Made by a program: the position numbers and the translations under genes. From positions 62,001 through 126,000 of the forward strand of contig JBMOGA010000004.1 in the NCBI GenBank assembly GCA_049318625.1: DNA of 64,000 nucleotides. Direction: 5' to 3'. The DNA is from JBMOGA01 sp049318625 (GTDB taxonomy: Bacteria; Pseudomonadota; Alphaproteobacteria; Rhizobiales; Hyphomicrobiaceae). Shown piece by piece: positions 50,422 through 58,772 of this stretch (positions within the stretch are counted from its first letter, which is position 1; each line of letters begins with the position of its first letter). Below the pieces are notes generated by a model that worked only from the letters and a program-made list of their open reading frames with translations, was not told the origin of the DNA and ran no database searches.

Positions 50422-51813
50422 TTAAGCGCTGAGTGCGGCGGCAGCTTGGCCATGGCTGGCCTGCTCACGTTCCTGGCGCAACCGCTCGGCCACCAGGAAA
50501 GCCAGTTCGAGCGACTGGTCGGCGTTGAGCCGGGGGTCGCAGTGGGTGTGATAACGGTCCGACAGGTCGGTCTCGGAGATCGCAGCCGCCCCGCCCGTGC
50601 ACTCGGTGACGTTCTGGCCGGTCATCTCGACGTGAATACCGCCGCCGTGGGTGCCCTCGGCGCGATGAACGTCGAAGAACGCCTCGACCTCGCGGAGAAT
50701 GCGGTCGAACGGCCGGGTCTTGAAGCCGGAGGCGGCCGAGATCGTGTTCCCGTGCATCGGATCGCACGACCAGACCACCGTGCGCCCGGCCCGCTTCACC
50801 GCGCGGATCAGCGCCGGCAGATGTTTCTCCACCTTGTCCGCCCCGAAGCGGCAGATCAGCGTCAGCCGGCCGCCCTCGTCCCTCGGGTTGAGAATGTCGA
50901 TCAACCGCAGCAGCCCATCCGGCTCCATCGACGGGCCACACTTGAGGCCGATCGGATTGCGGACGCCCCGGCAATACTCGACATGGGCATGATCGGGCTG
51001 GCGCGTGCGATCGCCGATCCAGATCATATGGCCCGACGTCGCGTACCACTCGCCCGTGGTCGAGTCGTTGCGCGTCATCGCCTGCTCGAAACCGAGCAGC
51101 AGCGCCTCGTGGCTGGTGTAGAAATTGGTGGTGCGCAACTGCGGCGTGTTCTCGGAGGTGATGCCACAGGCCCGCATGAAGCCGAGCGTCTCGGTGATCC
51201 GATCGGCGAGCACCTGATAGCGATGCGCCTGCGGGCTGTCCTTGACGAAGCCGAGCGTCCATTGGTGGACCCGCTCGAGATCGGCGTAGCCGCCCATCGA
51301 GAACGCGCGCAGCAGATTGAGGGTTGCCGCCGACTGACGGTAGGCCTCGAGCTGGCGAGCCGGGTCGGGAAGCCGCGACTCCGCCGTGAACTCCGGACCG
51401 TTGATGATGTCGCCCCGATAGCTCGGCAGCTCGACGCCGCCCTGCTTCTCGACCGGCGAGGAGCGCGGCTTGGCGAACTGTCCGGCGATGCGGCCGACCT
51501 TCACGACGGGCGAGCCGCCCGCATAGGTCAACACGACCGCCATCTGCAGGAAAACGCGGAAGAAATCGCGGATGTTGTCGGCGCGATGCTCAAGAAAGCT
51601 CTCGGCGCAATCGCCGCCTTGCAACAGGAAACCCCGGCCGGCAGCCACCTGGGCGAGCGTCTTCTTCAGCTCGCGCGCCTCACCTGCAAAAACCAGCGGC
51701 GGAAAGGTCGCAAGCCTCTTCTCGACATCGGCGAGAGCGCCGAGGTCCGGATACTCGGGTACCTGGACGATCGGCTTATTGCGCCAGCTATCGGGGGTCC
51801 AGGGGCTTGCCAT
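50422..51813 (-). CDS. Class II 3-deoxy-7-phosphoheptulonate (DAHP) synthase
   Basis: A 463-residue plant-type enzyme for the first shikimate step, joining phosphoenolpyruvate and erythrose-4-phosphate. Characteristic are SWRNKPIVQVPEYPD near residue 10, the metal Cys in LLQGGDCAESFLEH near 66, FMRACG, NPIGLKCGPSM near 280, VWSCDPMHGNT near 345, and GGIHVEMTGQNVTECTGG near 385. ATG 51813 has GGAG seven bases upstream. The frame is open further upstream, and an ATG at 51888 would add 25 residues rich in aromatic codons; a hairpin in that segment may control expression. Confidence 0.95.
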   Translation of the reverse strand: MASPWTPDSWRNKPIVQVPEYPDLGALADVEKRLATFPPLVFAGEARELKKTLAQVAAGRGFLLQGGDCAESFLEHRADNIRDFFRVFLQMAVVLTYAGGSPVVKVGRIAGQFAKPRSSPVEKQGGVELPSYRGDIINGPEFTAESRLPDPARQLEAYRQSAATLNLLRAFSMGGYADLERVHQWTLGFVKDSPQAHRYQVLADRITETLGFMRACGITSENTPQLRTTNFYTSHEALLLGFEQAMTRNDSTTGEWYATSGHMIWIGDRTRQPDHAHVEYCRGVRNPIGLKCGPSMEPDGLLRLIDILNPRDEGGRLTLICRFGADKVEKHLPALIRAVKRAGRTVVWSCDPMHGNTISAASGFKTRPFDRILREVEAFFDVHRAEGTHGGGIHVEMTGQNVTECTGGAAAISETDLSDRYHTHCDPRLNADQSLELAFLVAERLRQEREQASHGQAAAALSA

Positions 51814-51834
51814 GGCGGGCTCCGTCGGTTCTTT

Positions 51835-51874
51835 CAAAACGCAAAACGCCGGCCACGCAGACTGCAGCGGCCGG
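51835..51874 (-). promoter_or_regulatory. Candidate attenuator upstream of DAHP synthase
   Basis: On the minus strand CCGGCC and GGCCGG (51874-51869 and 51854-51849) form a stem of at least 6 bp, followed by the T-rich run CGTTTTGCGTTTTG. An in-frame reading from ATG 51888 gives MRDLYRPLQSAWPAF, with Tyr, Trp and Phe codons spanning the hairpin. Confidence 0.3.
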
Positions 51875-51998
51875 TAAAGGTCTCTCATCGCAGAGAAATC
51901 ACTGTTGGCGCAAGCCCTTTGGGCGATGCCCTTGCCGCCATAGGCACGGCACAAACCTGTCGCTAGGGTGCACGGAACCGACACGGCAGGATGAACCG

Positions 51999-52928
51999 AT
52001 GCTTTCCTATACGCAGAACCTCGAGGACTACCATCTCTGGCAAGCACTCGGTGGGCCATCCCCGGGGTTCTACATCGACGTCGGCGGCGGCCACCCCATC
52101 GCAGACAACGTCTCCTTCTGGTTCTATGAGCGGGGCTGGCGCGGCATCATCGTCGAGCCGCAGGCGCCTCTGGCAGAATTGTATCAGCACATTCGCCCGC
52201 GCGACGAAGTCGTCGTGGGCCTCGTCGGCCGCGCGCCGGGCGAACTGGATTTCCATGTCTTCGATCGGTTGCATGGCCTGTCCACGACCGTGAAGCAGCA
52301 TGCCGAGACCGGCGGCGCCCACGAACAGTACCGGGTCGAGCGGCGCCCGGTCACCACCCTGGCGGCGCTGTGCGAGAAACATCGCGTCGAGCGGATCGAT
52401 TTCCTCAAGGTCGATGTCGAGGGCGCCGAGGCCGATGTTCTGGCCGGCAACGACTGGAAGCGCTTCCGCCCCAAGGTCGTCGTCTGCGAGGCCATCGCAC
52501 CGCTCTCCAACGAGCCTGCGTGGGACAAATGGGAGCCCTATCTGCTGGCACAGGGCTATCGCTTCTGCCTGTACGACCAGCTGAACCGCTTCTACGTGGC
52601 AGAGGAAGCGGAGGACGTTCTGGCCCGTATGCCGCGCGAGCGGGCGCCGTGGGAGAGTGCAACCCACATGTACGAGATCGGCCGAGCGCCCGACAATGCG
52701 AAGCACCCCGAACACGAACTGGCCCGCAAGCTGGCGCGCGGTTTCTGGGCGTCACTGCCCGAACTCGACCCGCGCCTCTTGGCCGGTCTTATGGCACGTG
52801 CCGATGGTCAGCGCCCGTCAGAGGCCGACTTGCAGAAAAGTGCACTGGCCCTCACTTCGGACGAAAACCGGGCCCGCCTCGGCCGTATCGCCTGCGGTTA
52901 TGACGGGGGCCAGCTGTTCGACGACTGA
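51999..52928 (+). CDS. FkbM family methyltransferase
   Basis: A 309-residue SAM-dependent methyltransferase. The SAM-binding strand is FYIDVGGGHPIADN near residue 25, with WRGIIVEPQ following, and IDFLKVDVEGAEADVLAG near 135 is the FkbM hallmark. The N-terminal SYTQNLEDYHLWQAL is also typical of the group. Acceptors are usually sugar hydroxyls or small metabolites; this one is unknown. The C-terminal 90 residues after HMYEIGRAP are helical and not recognised. ATG 51999 has AGGATG upstream. Confidence 0.9.
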   Translation: MLSYTQNLEDYHLWQALGGPSPGFYIDVGGGHPIADNVSFWFYERGWRGIIVEPQAPLAELYQHIRPRDEVVVGLVGRAPGELDFHVFDRLHGLSTTVKQHAETGGAHEQYRVERRPVTTLAALCEKHRVERIDFLKVDVEGAEADVLAGNDWKRFRPKVVVCEAIAPLSNEPAWDKWEPYLLAQGYRFCLYDQLNRFYVAEEAEDVLARMPRERAPWESATHMYEIGRAPDNAKHPEHELARKLARGFWASLPELDPRLLAGLMARADGQRPSEADLQKSALALTSDENRARLGRIACGYDGGQLFDD

Positions 52929-52930
52929 AA

Positions 52931-52968
52931 CGACAGAGCCCTCTCCGATTTCGGAGAGGGCTCTGTCG
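52931..52968. terminator. Bidirectional terminator, perfect 18-bp stem
   Basis: The arms 52931-52948 and 52951-52968 are exact reverse complements around TT. It begins three bases after the FkbM gene and ends 23 bases before the convergent gene. There is no T-run, but the stem is exceptionally long. Confidence 0.75.
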
Positions 52969-52991
52969 TGACGACCGTGCGGCGGTTGCAA

Positions 52992-53558
52992 TCAGACTTT
53001 GCGCTTCGCTGCAGCCGCGCGGAGTTCCTGGAGGTTCTCCTTGGACGGCAGACCGTCCTCGTCCTTCTTGTTCGCCCGCTGCCAGCGCTTCAAAGCTTCT
53101 GAGCTGTTCGGACCGAATTTCCCGTCGGTTGCGACCGGATAACCGAGACGAACGAGAAGGCGCTGGATCTCGACCACTTCCTCATTGGTGAGATCGCCAC
53201 CGCTCTCGACCATCGCCTTGGCGCACGGGAAGCCCGCGTACGAGCAGCGCTTGGAGCCCGCGATCGAGCCCGCCGTGCATTCCGTCTGCGGGCAGGCCGC
53301 GTTGTCCCACGTCGTGAAACGCTCGCCGAACTTGTTGAGAACCTCACGCTTCCAGGCTGCCTCGGCCGACTTGCGCGCAGCGGCGTCGCCGAGGAAGCGC
53401 AGGCTTCCTGTCGCCGAAATGCGCTCTTTCTGGCATCCGTCCGGCAGCTTTCCGATGCGGGTGTCGTTGCAGGTCTGCGCGAAAGCCGCGCCAGCACCCA
53501 TACCCATTCCCAAGATCAGCCCGGTCGTTAGGATCGCGGTCTTGAATTTCAAAGCCAT
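52992..53558 (-). CDS. Secreted protein with peptidoglycan-binding domain
   Basis: A 188-residue protein with a signal peptide (core LILGMGMGAGAAFAQ). The mature N-terminal half has six cysteines, including TCNDTRIGKLPDGCQ, NAACPQTEC, RCSYAGFPC. The C-terminal 65 residues form a PG_binding_1-like three-helix repeat: VVEIQRLLVRLGYPVATDGKFG and SSEALKRWQRAN. It is expected in the periplasm on the cell wall. ATG 53558 is my choice; ATG 53585 would add nine residues before the signal peptide. It has no adjacent operon partner; the 235-bp gap 53559-53793 holds nothing recognised. Confidence 0.82.
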   Translation of the reverse strand: MALKFKTAILTTGLILGMGMGAGAAFAQTCNDTRIGKLPDGCQKERISATGSLRFLGDAAARKSAEAAWKREVLNKFGERFTTWDNAACPQTECTAGSIAGSKRCSYAGFPCAKAMVESGGDLTNEEVVEIQRLLVRLGYPVATDGKFGPNSSEALKRWQRANKKDEDGLPSKENLQELRAAAAKRKV

Positions 53559-53793
53559 TGGTTCCCCCTGGAGGACACTCACCACAATCGATCACTGCAA
53601 GTCGTCTGGCACGAGAAAAAGGCAAGCTTTCCGACTCTTACCGGACAATATCGCAAGTTCGCCCGGCCCGGCCAGGATACGCACACCTATTGCCAGGGGA
53701 CGCATCTTGGCGAGAAAATCAACGCTGGTCGAGTGTCGCGCGAACGCCAGGCGCCGCCAACCGTGGGCACCGGGGTGACGCCGAAGGCGGGCC

Positions 53794-55155
53794 TCACCCG
53801 ACCCACTTCTCGCGCATGGTCACCAATTCCTCGGCCGCGCTCGGATGCACGGCAACCGTGCGGTCGAAATCTGCCTTCGTCGCCCCCATCCCCAGCGCGA
53901 TACCGGCCATCTGAATGATCTCGCCCGCATCGGGACCGAGCACGTGGACGCCGAGCACGCGGGTGCTCTCGCGATCGACGACCAGCTTCATCAAGGTGCG
54001 TTCGTCACGGCCGGCGAGCGTATTGCGCATCGGCCGAAAGCGCGCCTTGTAAAGGTCGATGGTATGCCCGGCCGCTCGTGCCGCCTGCTCGGAGAGGCCG
54101 ACGGTCCCGATCTCGGGCGAGGAGAAAACGCCGGTCGGGATCAGGCCGTGATCGACGGCTGTCGGGCGTCCGCCGAACACCGTATCGGCGAACGCATGCC
54201 CCTCGCGGATCGCGCTCGGCGTGAGGTTGACCCGATCGGTCACGTCACCGACCGCATAAATGGACGGCACGTTGGTCTGCGAGAAGCGGTCGACGACGAT
54301 CGCGCCGGACTTTGCCAACTGCACCCCCGCCCCCTCCAGGCCGAGACCACCCGTGGCCGGCCGCCGCCCGATCGCGAACATGATCGCGTCGGCCTCGATC
54401 GCTTGCCCTGTGCTCAGGTGCCCGACGAGCCCGCCGGCCGTCTTTTCGATGCGCGTGAACACCGCGCCCATCGCCAGGCGGATGCCGCGTTTGCCGTAGG
54501 CGTCCATCAACCCGTCGCGCAGGTCCTCGTCGAAGCCCCGCAGAACTTTCTCGCCGCGATAGACGAGTGTCGTCTCGGCGCCGAGCCCATGGAAGATCCC
54601 GGCGAACTCGACGGCGATGTAGCCGCCGCCCGCAACGACCACCCGCCGGGGGAGCGTGGCGAGATGGAACGCCTCGTTCGAGGTGATCACATGCTCGACC
54701 CCCGGCAAGCCGGGATCGACGTTCGGCGCCCCGCCGGTCGCGACCAGGATGTAGCGGGCGGTGAGCGCCCGACCATCGGACAGCCGCACCGCGTTGGGAC
54801 CTTCGACCACCGCCCGCGCGGCGAACGTCGTCACGCCGCGGCTCTCGAGCGTGTTGCGATAGGCGGCCTCCAAGCGGGCGATTTCCTTGTCCTTGGCCGC
54901 GATCAGCCGCGCCCAGTCGAACCGGGGCTCGCCGACCTCCCAGCCGAACCCGGCCGCATCCTCGAAGTCGTCGCGAAACCGGCTGGCGTACACCAGCAGC
55001 TTCTTGGGCACGCAGCCGCGGATCACGCAGGTGCCGCCGAAGCGGTATTCCTCGGCGACGGCCACCTTGGCACCATGACCGGCCGCGATGCGCGCCGCCC
55101 GGACACCGCCGGAGCCGGCGCCAATGACGAACAGATCAAAATCGTAGCTGCTCAT
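53794..55155 (-). CDS. gor: Glutathione-disulfide reductase
   Basis: A 453-residue FAD/NADPH enzyme that keeps glutathione reduced. The FAD loop is FVIGAGSGGVRAAR near residue 9, the redox-active pair is GGTCVIRGCVPKKLL near 40, the NADPH loop VAGGGYIAVEFAGIF near 172, and the C-terminal active-site His in VHPSAAEELV near 435. Length and order match the family. GAGG is seven bases before ATG 55155. It follows the DUF2059 gene and rpiA on the same strand, the usual alphaproteobacterial arrangement. Confidence 0.94.
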   Translation of the reverse strand: MSSYDFDLFVIGAGSGGVRAARIAAGHGAKVAVAEEYRFGGTCVIRGCVPKKLLVYASRFRDDFEDAAGFGWEVGEPRFDWARLIAAKDKEIARLEAAYRNTLESRGVTTFAARAVVEGPNAVRLSDGRALTARYILVATGGAPNVDPGLPGVEHVITSNEAFHLATLPRRVVVAGGGYIAVEFAGIFHGLGAETTLVYRGEKVLRGFDEDLRDGLMDAYGKRGIRLAMGAVFTRIEKTAGGLVGHLSTGQAIEADAIMFAIGRRPATGGLGLEGAGVQLAKSGAIVVDRFSQTNVPSIYAVGDVTDRVNLTPSAIREGHAFADTVFGGRPTAVDHGLIPTGVFSSPEIGTVGLSEQAARAAGHTIDLYKARFRPMRNTLAGRDERTLMKLVVDRESTRVLGVHVLGPDAGEIIQMAGIALGMGATKADFDRTVAVHPSAAEELVTMREKWVG

Positions 55156-55205
55156 GACCCGCCTCAAAGAAGCTGGAAGATGATCCGCACGTCATCGGCT
55201 GACGC

Positions 55206-55715
55206 TCACAGATCGATGCCGCGCTTTTTCAGCTCGATCCGCGCCTCGGCCTCGACCTCCGCACCGATCCGCTGTCCCCAGACCATGCCGAGTTGCATCG
55301 AACGCTGCATGATCTCCGGCTGCACCGCAACCAGTTTACGCCCGACCGGCGTCGCGAAGAAATCGGCGATCGTTTCGAGATCCTCCGCCGTGAATTTCTC
55401 CGCCCACAGCGGGGCAATCATGTCGATCATCTCGCCGCTGCGGTCGATGAACTTCTGCTTGAGACTGTCGAAAACGTCGCCGATCGCCGCCCCGTGGGCA
55501 GGGTGGCGCTGCCGCACGATGACCGCGAGACCATTGGTCATCGTGTCGACCATGACCTTGTATTGCGCATCGACACCCATCGCCGTGAACAGCTTCTTGG
55601 CAGCGGCGATCCGGACCGGATCCGGCTTCGGGGCCGCCTGCTGTGCAACAGCGGCCGTCACCAGCGACCACGACAGCACGAACGCAAGGCAAAGGGCGGC
55701 GAACCGGCGCGTCAT
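55206..55715 (-). CDS. DUF2059 family secreted protein
   Basis: A 169-residue protein with a signal peptide (core LCLAFVLSWSLVTAAVAQ). The mature part is helical and has the DUF2059 pattern: AAKKLFTAMGVDAQYKVM near residue 40, IDMIAPLWAEKFTAEDLETI near 105, and FFATPVGRKL near 127. Function unknown; probably periplasmic. It lies between rpiA (12 bp before it) and gor. Confidence 0.88.
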   Translation of the reverse strand: MTRRFAALCLAFVLSWSLVTAAVAQQAAPKPDPVRIAAAKKLFTAMGVDAQYKVMVDTMTNGLAVIVRQRHPAHGAAIGDVFDSLKQKFIDRSGEMIDMIAPLWAEKFTAEDLETIADFFATPVGRKLVAVQPEIMQRSMQLGMVWGQRIGAEVEAEARIELKKRGIDL

Positions 55716-55727
55716 CGGATGAACTCC

Positions 55728-56447
55728 TCAGACCGTCTCATCGTCCAGATCAGGCGCCTCGATCTCGATAATGCCGTCGGGCCCGGCGACGATCGCGAGA
55801 TCCGCGACGCCGAGGAACAGTCCGGTCTCGACCACGCCCGGCACGAACAGGAGGCCCTCGGCAAGAGCTTCCGACTCCGGGATCGCGCCGAACGCGCAAT
55901 CGAGAATGTAGTGGCCGCCGTCGGTCACGAACGGCTCACCCGTCGCCGCACGTCGCAACGTGATCTCACCGGCGCAAGCCGCATCCCCGGCAACCAGCTC
56001 GAGCATCTGCCGCGTCGAGGTCAGCCCGAACGCGACCACCTCGACCGGCAGCGGAAAGCGGCCGAGCGTGCGAACAAGTTTCGAAGGGTCGGCGATCACG
56101 ATCATCCGGTCTGATGACATCGCGACGATTTTCTCGCGCAACAGCGCGCCGCCTCCCCCCTTGATGAGACGCAACTGGGGATCGATCTCATCGGCCCCGT
56201 CGATCGTCAGATCAAGGTTGGGAACCTCGTCGAGCGTCGCCAGCGGGATGGCGAGTTCAGCGGCATGACGGCGCGTGGCTTCCGACGTTGGAACACACAC
56301 GATGTCGAGGCCTGCCTTCACCCGTGCTCCGAGCAGTTCCACGAGATGGCGCGCCGTCGACCCGGTGCCGAGGCCGAGCCGCATCCCCGGCTCCACGAAT
56401 TCGAGCGCGCGCTCCGCCGCCTGCCGCTTGTAAGTGTCCGTGCTCAT
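55728..56447 (-). CDS. rpiA: Ribose-5-phosphate isomerase A
   Basis: A 239-residue enzyme of the pentose phosphate pathway that interconverts ribose-5-phosphate and ribulose-5-phosphate. Signature segments are GLGTGSTARHLVELLG near residue 25, DLTIDGADEIDPQL near 82, KGGGGALLREKIVA near 98, and PVEVVAFG near 130. ATG 56447 begins the family sequence. It is divergent from gph across 117 bp and co-directional with DUF2059 and gor. Confidence 0.96.
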   Translation of the reverse strand: MSTDTYKRQAAERALEFVEPGMRLGLGTGSTARHLVELLGARVKAGLDIVCVPTSEATRRHAAELAIPLATLDEVPNLDLTIDGADEIDPQLRLIKGGGGALLREKIVAMSSDRMIVIADPSKLVRTLGRFPLPVEVVAFGLTSTRQMLELVAGDAACAGEITLRRAATGEPFVTDGGHYILDCAFGAIPESEALAEGLLFVPGVVETGLFLGVADLAIVAGPDGIIEIEAPDLDDETV

Positions 56448-56564
56448 GGCCCCGCCCTTCTCGTCCCCTGCGCGACCTATGACGGCTTCCGCCGCCCGGA
56501 GCAAGGTGACAAGACGGGAACAGCCGTCTAGAGCCATGCCAACCACCAGTTCGCCAGAGGCGCC

Positions 56565-57233
56565 ATGCGCGATTTGACCCTCGTCTTCGACCTCGACGGC
56601 ACATTGATCGACACCGCGCCCGACCTCATCCGAGCGACCAACCATGTCATCGTGGGGGACGGACTGGAGCCGATGCCACCGGAGGCCCTGCGGCCCTGGA
56701 TCAGCTACGGCGCCCGCCGCCTCATCGAAGTCGCGCTATCGGCTCGCGGCGCCAACCGGTCGACCGCCGAGGTCGATGTCCTGCTGGCCGGTTTTCTGCA
56801 CCATTACGAGCACAACATTGCCGTCGAGAGCCGCGCCTTCGAAGGCCTCGAGCGTGCGCTCGACGCCGCGACCGCCGCCGGTGCCCGCCTCGCGGTCTGC
56901 ACCAACAAGCGCGAGCATCTCTCCCGCATCCTCCTGACGGAACTGGGGTTGGTCCATCGCTTCGCCGCGATTGCTGGCCGCGATACTTTTGCCGTCTGCA
57001 AGCCGCATCCCGACCACCTCCTGGGGGCCATCCGTATGGCCGGCGGCGATCCTGCCCGGGCCGTGATGGTTGGCGACAGCGACGTCGACGTGGCGACCGC
57101 GAAGGCCGCGCGCCTCCCTGTCATCGCAGTAACGTTCGGCTATACGTCGATCCCTATCGCAGAACTGGAAGCCGACGCGGTCATCGACCACTACGACGGC
57201 TTCCTGCCGGCCCTCGCCGGTATCCTGGGCTGA
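56565..57233 (+). CDS. gph: Phosphoglycolate phosphatase
   Basis: A 222-residue HAD-superfamily phosphatase. The nucleophile motif is VFDLDGTLIDTAPDL at residue 7, the second motif VCTNKREHL near 110, the Lys in KPHPDHLL near 146, and the acidic motif MVGDSDVDVATAKAA near 168. A helical cap of the Gph type lies between motifs one and two. It removes 2-phosphoglycolate formed during DNA repair or oxygenation reactions. Assignment to Gph rather than another HAD is supported by the rpiA-gph pairing. Confidence 0.88.
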   Translation: MRDLTLVFDLDGTLIDTAPDLIRATNHVIVGDGLEPMPPEALRPWISYGARRLIEVALSARGANRSTAEVDVLLAGFLHHYEHNIAVESRAFEGLERALDAATAAGARLAVCTNKREHLSRILLTELGLVHRFAAIAGRDTFAVCKPHPDHLLGAIRMAGGDPARAVMVGDSDVDVATAKAARLPVIAVTFGYTSIPIAELEADAVIDHYDGFLPALAGILG

Positions 57234-57308
57234 GCGGTTTTCGGGTCGCCCAACGCCGGCGCCGGCCCTAAACACCCGTCGCGACGATAGATGCTCGGGA
57301 GCGCCAAC

Positions 57309-58208
57309 GTGTCGCGAAGCCAATGGGTCCTGCTCGCCCTGCTGTCCCTGATCTGGGGCGGATCTTTTCTGTTCGTGACGGTCGCCGTGCGAGAGTTGCC
57401 GACCTTCACGATCGTACTCGTGCGGGTTGCACTCGCCGCCGCTGTGCTGTTACCCGTGGTCGTCGCCATCGGCCACCGGTTGCCCGCGACAGCAACCGCA
57501 TGGCGGTCCTATGCCGTAATGGCCATCCTCAACAATGTGCTGCCGTTCTCGCTGATCGTCTGGAGCCAGCAGCACATCACGACCGGACTGGCCTCGGTCC
57601 TCAACGCGACGGTGCCGCTGTGGAGCGTTGTGCTCGCCTACGCGCTTGGCACCGAGCCGTTGTCGCCGAACCGGCTCGTCGGCGTATTGGTTGGCATCGC
57701 CGGCGTCGCCATTCTCGTCGGACCAGAGGCATTGGGCGGCAACAGCCAAGGCGTGCTCGGCATGATCGGCATGCTCGGAGCCGCATTTTGCTATGGCGTT
57801 TCAGGTGTTTGGGCCAAGCGCTTCAAGGGAACGCCGCCGATCGTGTCCGCGGCCGTACAACTGACCTGCGCGACCGCGATGATGGTGCCCGTGGCGGCCC
57901 TCATCGACCATCCCTGGGCACTGGCGATGCCATCCCAGGCGGCCGTCCTCGCCCTGATCGGGCTCGGCGTGCTGGCAACCGCACTGGCCTATGTGATGTT
58001 CTTCCACATCATGACCGTCTCGGGCCCGAGTAATGCGATGCTGGTCACACTGCTCATCCCGCTCAGCGCTGCGATCTTCGGCCATCTCGTGCTCGACGAA
58101 GAGATACTCGCCCGTCACATCGTCGGCGGGATCGTGATCGGAGCCGCGCTTATCACGATCGACGGTCGGGTGCCCTCATGGCTGTTTCAACGGCTGAGGG
58201 TAACATAG
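57309..58208 (+). CDS. EamA/DMT-type transporter
   Basis: A 299-residue inner-membrane protein with ten hydrophobic segments in two repeated EamA halves. The first begins WVLLALLSLIWGGSFLFVTVA, and its end has ASVLNATVPLWSVVLAY near residue 95. The second has GMIGMLGAAFCYGVSGVWAK near 150 and GPSNAMLVTLLIPLSAAIFG near 238. Substrate unknown, often amino acids or metabolites for efflux. I prefer GTG 57309 with GGGAG seven bases upstream over ATG 57291, which has no ribosome site. Its last 22 bases overlap the convergent gene. Confidence 0.9.
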   Translation: MSRSQWVLLALLSLIWGGSFLFVTVAVRELPTFTIVLVRVALAAAVLLPVVVAIGHRLPATATAWRSYAVMAILNNVLPFSLIVWSQQHITTGLASVLNATVPLWSVVLAYALGTEPLSPNRLVGVLVGIAGVAILVGPEALGGNSQGVLGMIGMLGAAFCYGVSGVWAKRFKGTPPIVSAAVQLTCATAMMVPVAALIDHPWALAMPSQAAVLALIGLGVLATALAYVMFFHIMTVSGPSNAMLVTLLIPLSAAIFGHLVLDEEILARHIVGGIVIGAALITIDGRVPSWLFQRLRVT

Positions 58209-58699
58209 CGACCGTCGCGGTAGAGCAGCGGAAGGGCATCTGCGCGCGCCACGCCGCCCACCACCCGGCCCACGATCACCGAATGGGTCGCCAGTGGACG
58301 CGCCTCGATCACCTCGCAATCGAGCGCGCACAGGGCGTCTGCGAACACCGGGGCGCCGGTCACCAGCGTCCTCCATGTCAGTCCGGCAAAGCGCTCCTCG
58401 CCCCGCTGGCCGAACCGGCCGGCAAAACGCTCACCGATCTGCTCCTGCCCGGCTGCCAGCATGTTCATGCTGAAGACACCCGCCGAAACGATCACGTCAT
58501 GGGCGCCGGCCGACCGGTTCACGCAGACGAGCATGGCCGGCGGCTCGTCCGACAGCGGGCAGACCGCCGTTGCGGTCAACCCCGTGCGCGCACCGGTCGT
58601 GCCGGCGGCGATCAGCCAGACGGCAGCCGGCACATGCCGCATCGCCGACCGGAACTCCGCCGAGTTCATCTCCGTCCGGGCCACGAGGCCACCTTCCAT
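58187..58699 (-). CDS. Flavin reductase domain protein
   Basis: A 170-residue HpaC-like flavin reductase. The opening FRSAMRHVPAAVWLIAAGT, LTATAVCPLSDEPPAMLVCV near residue 42, FSMNMLAAGQE near 75, and HSVIVGRVVGG near 142 match the split-barrel family that supplies reduced FMN or FAD to two-component monooxygenases. No oxygenase partner is adjacent. ATG 58699 is my start. The 3' end overlaps the DMT gene. Confidence 0.87.
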   Translation of the reverse strand: MEGGLVARTEMNSAEFRSAMRHVPAAVWLIAAGTTGARTGLTATAVCPLSDEPPAMLVCVNRSAGAHDVIVSAGVFSMNMLAAGQEQIGERFAGRFGQRGEERFAGLTWRTLVTGAPVFADALCALDCEVIEARPLATHSVIVGRVVGGVARADALPLLYRDGRYVTLSR

Positions 58700-58772
58700 C
58701 ACCAAATTCTCCCACCGTCCCGCAGCGCAGAGACGCAATCCGTGTCGTGTACGGCCACCTGCCCTGGATGGC

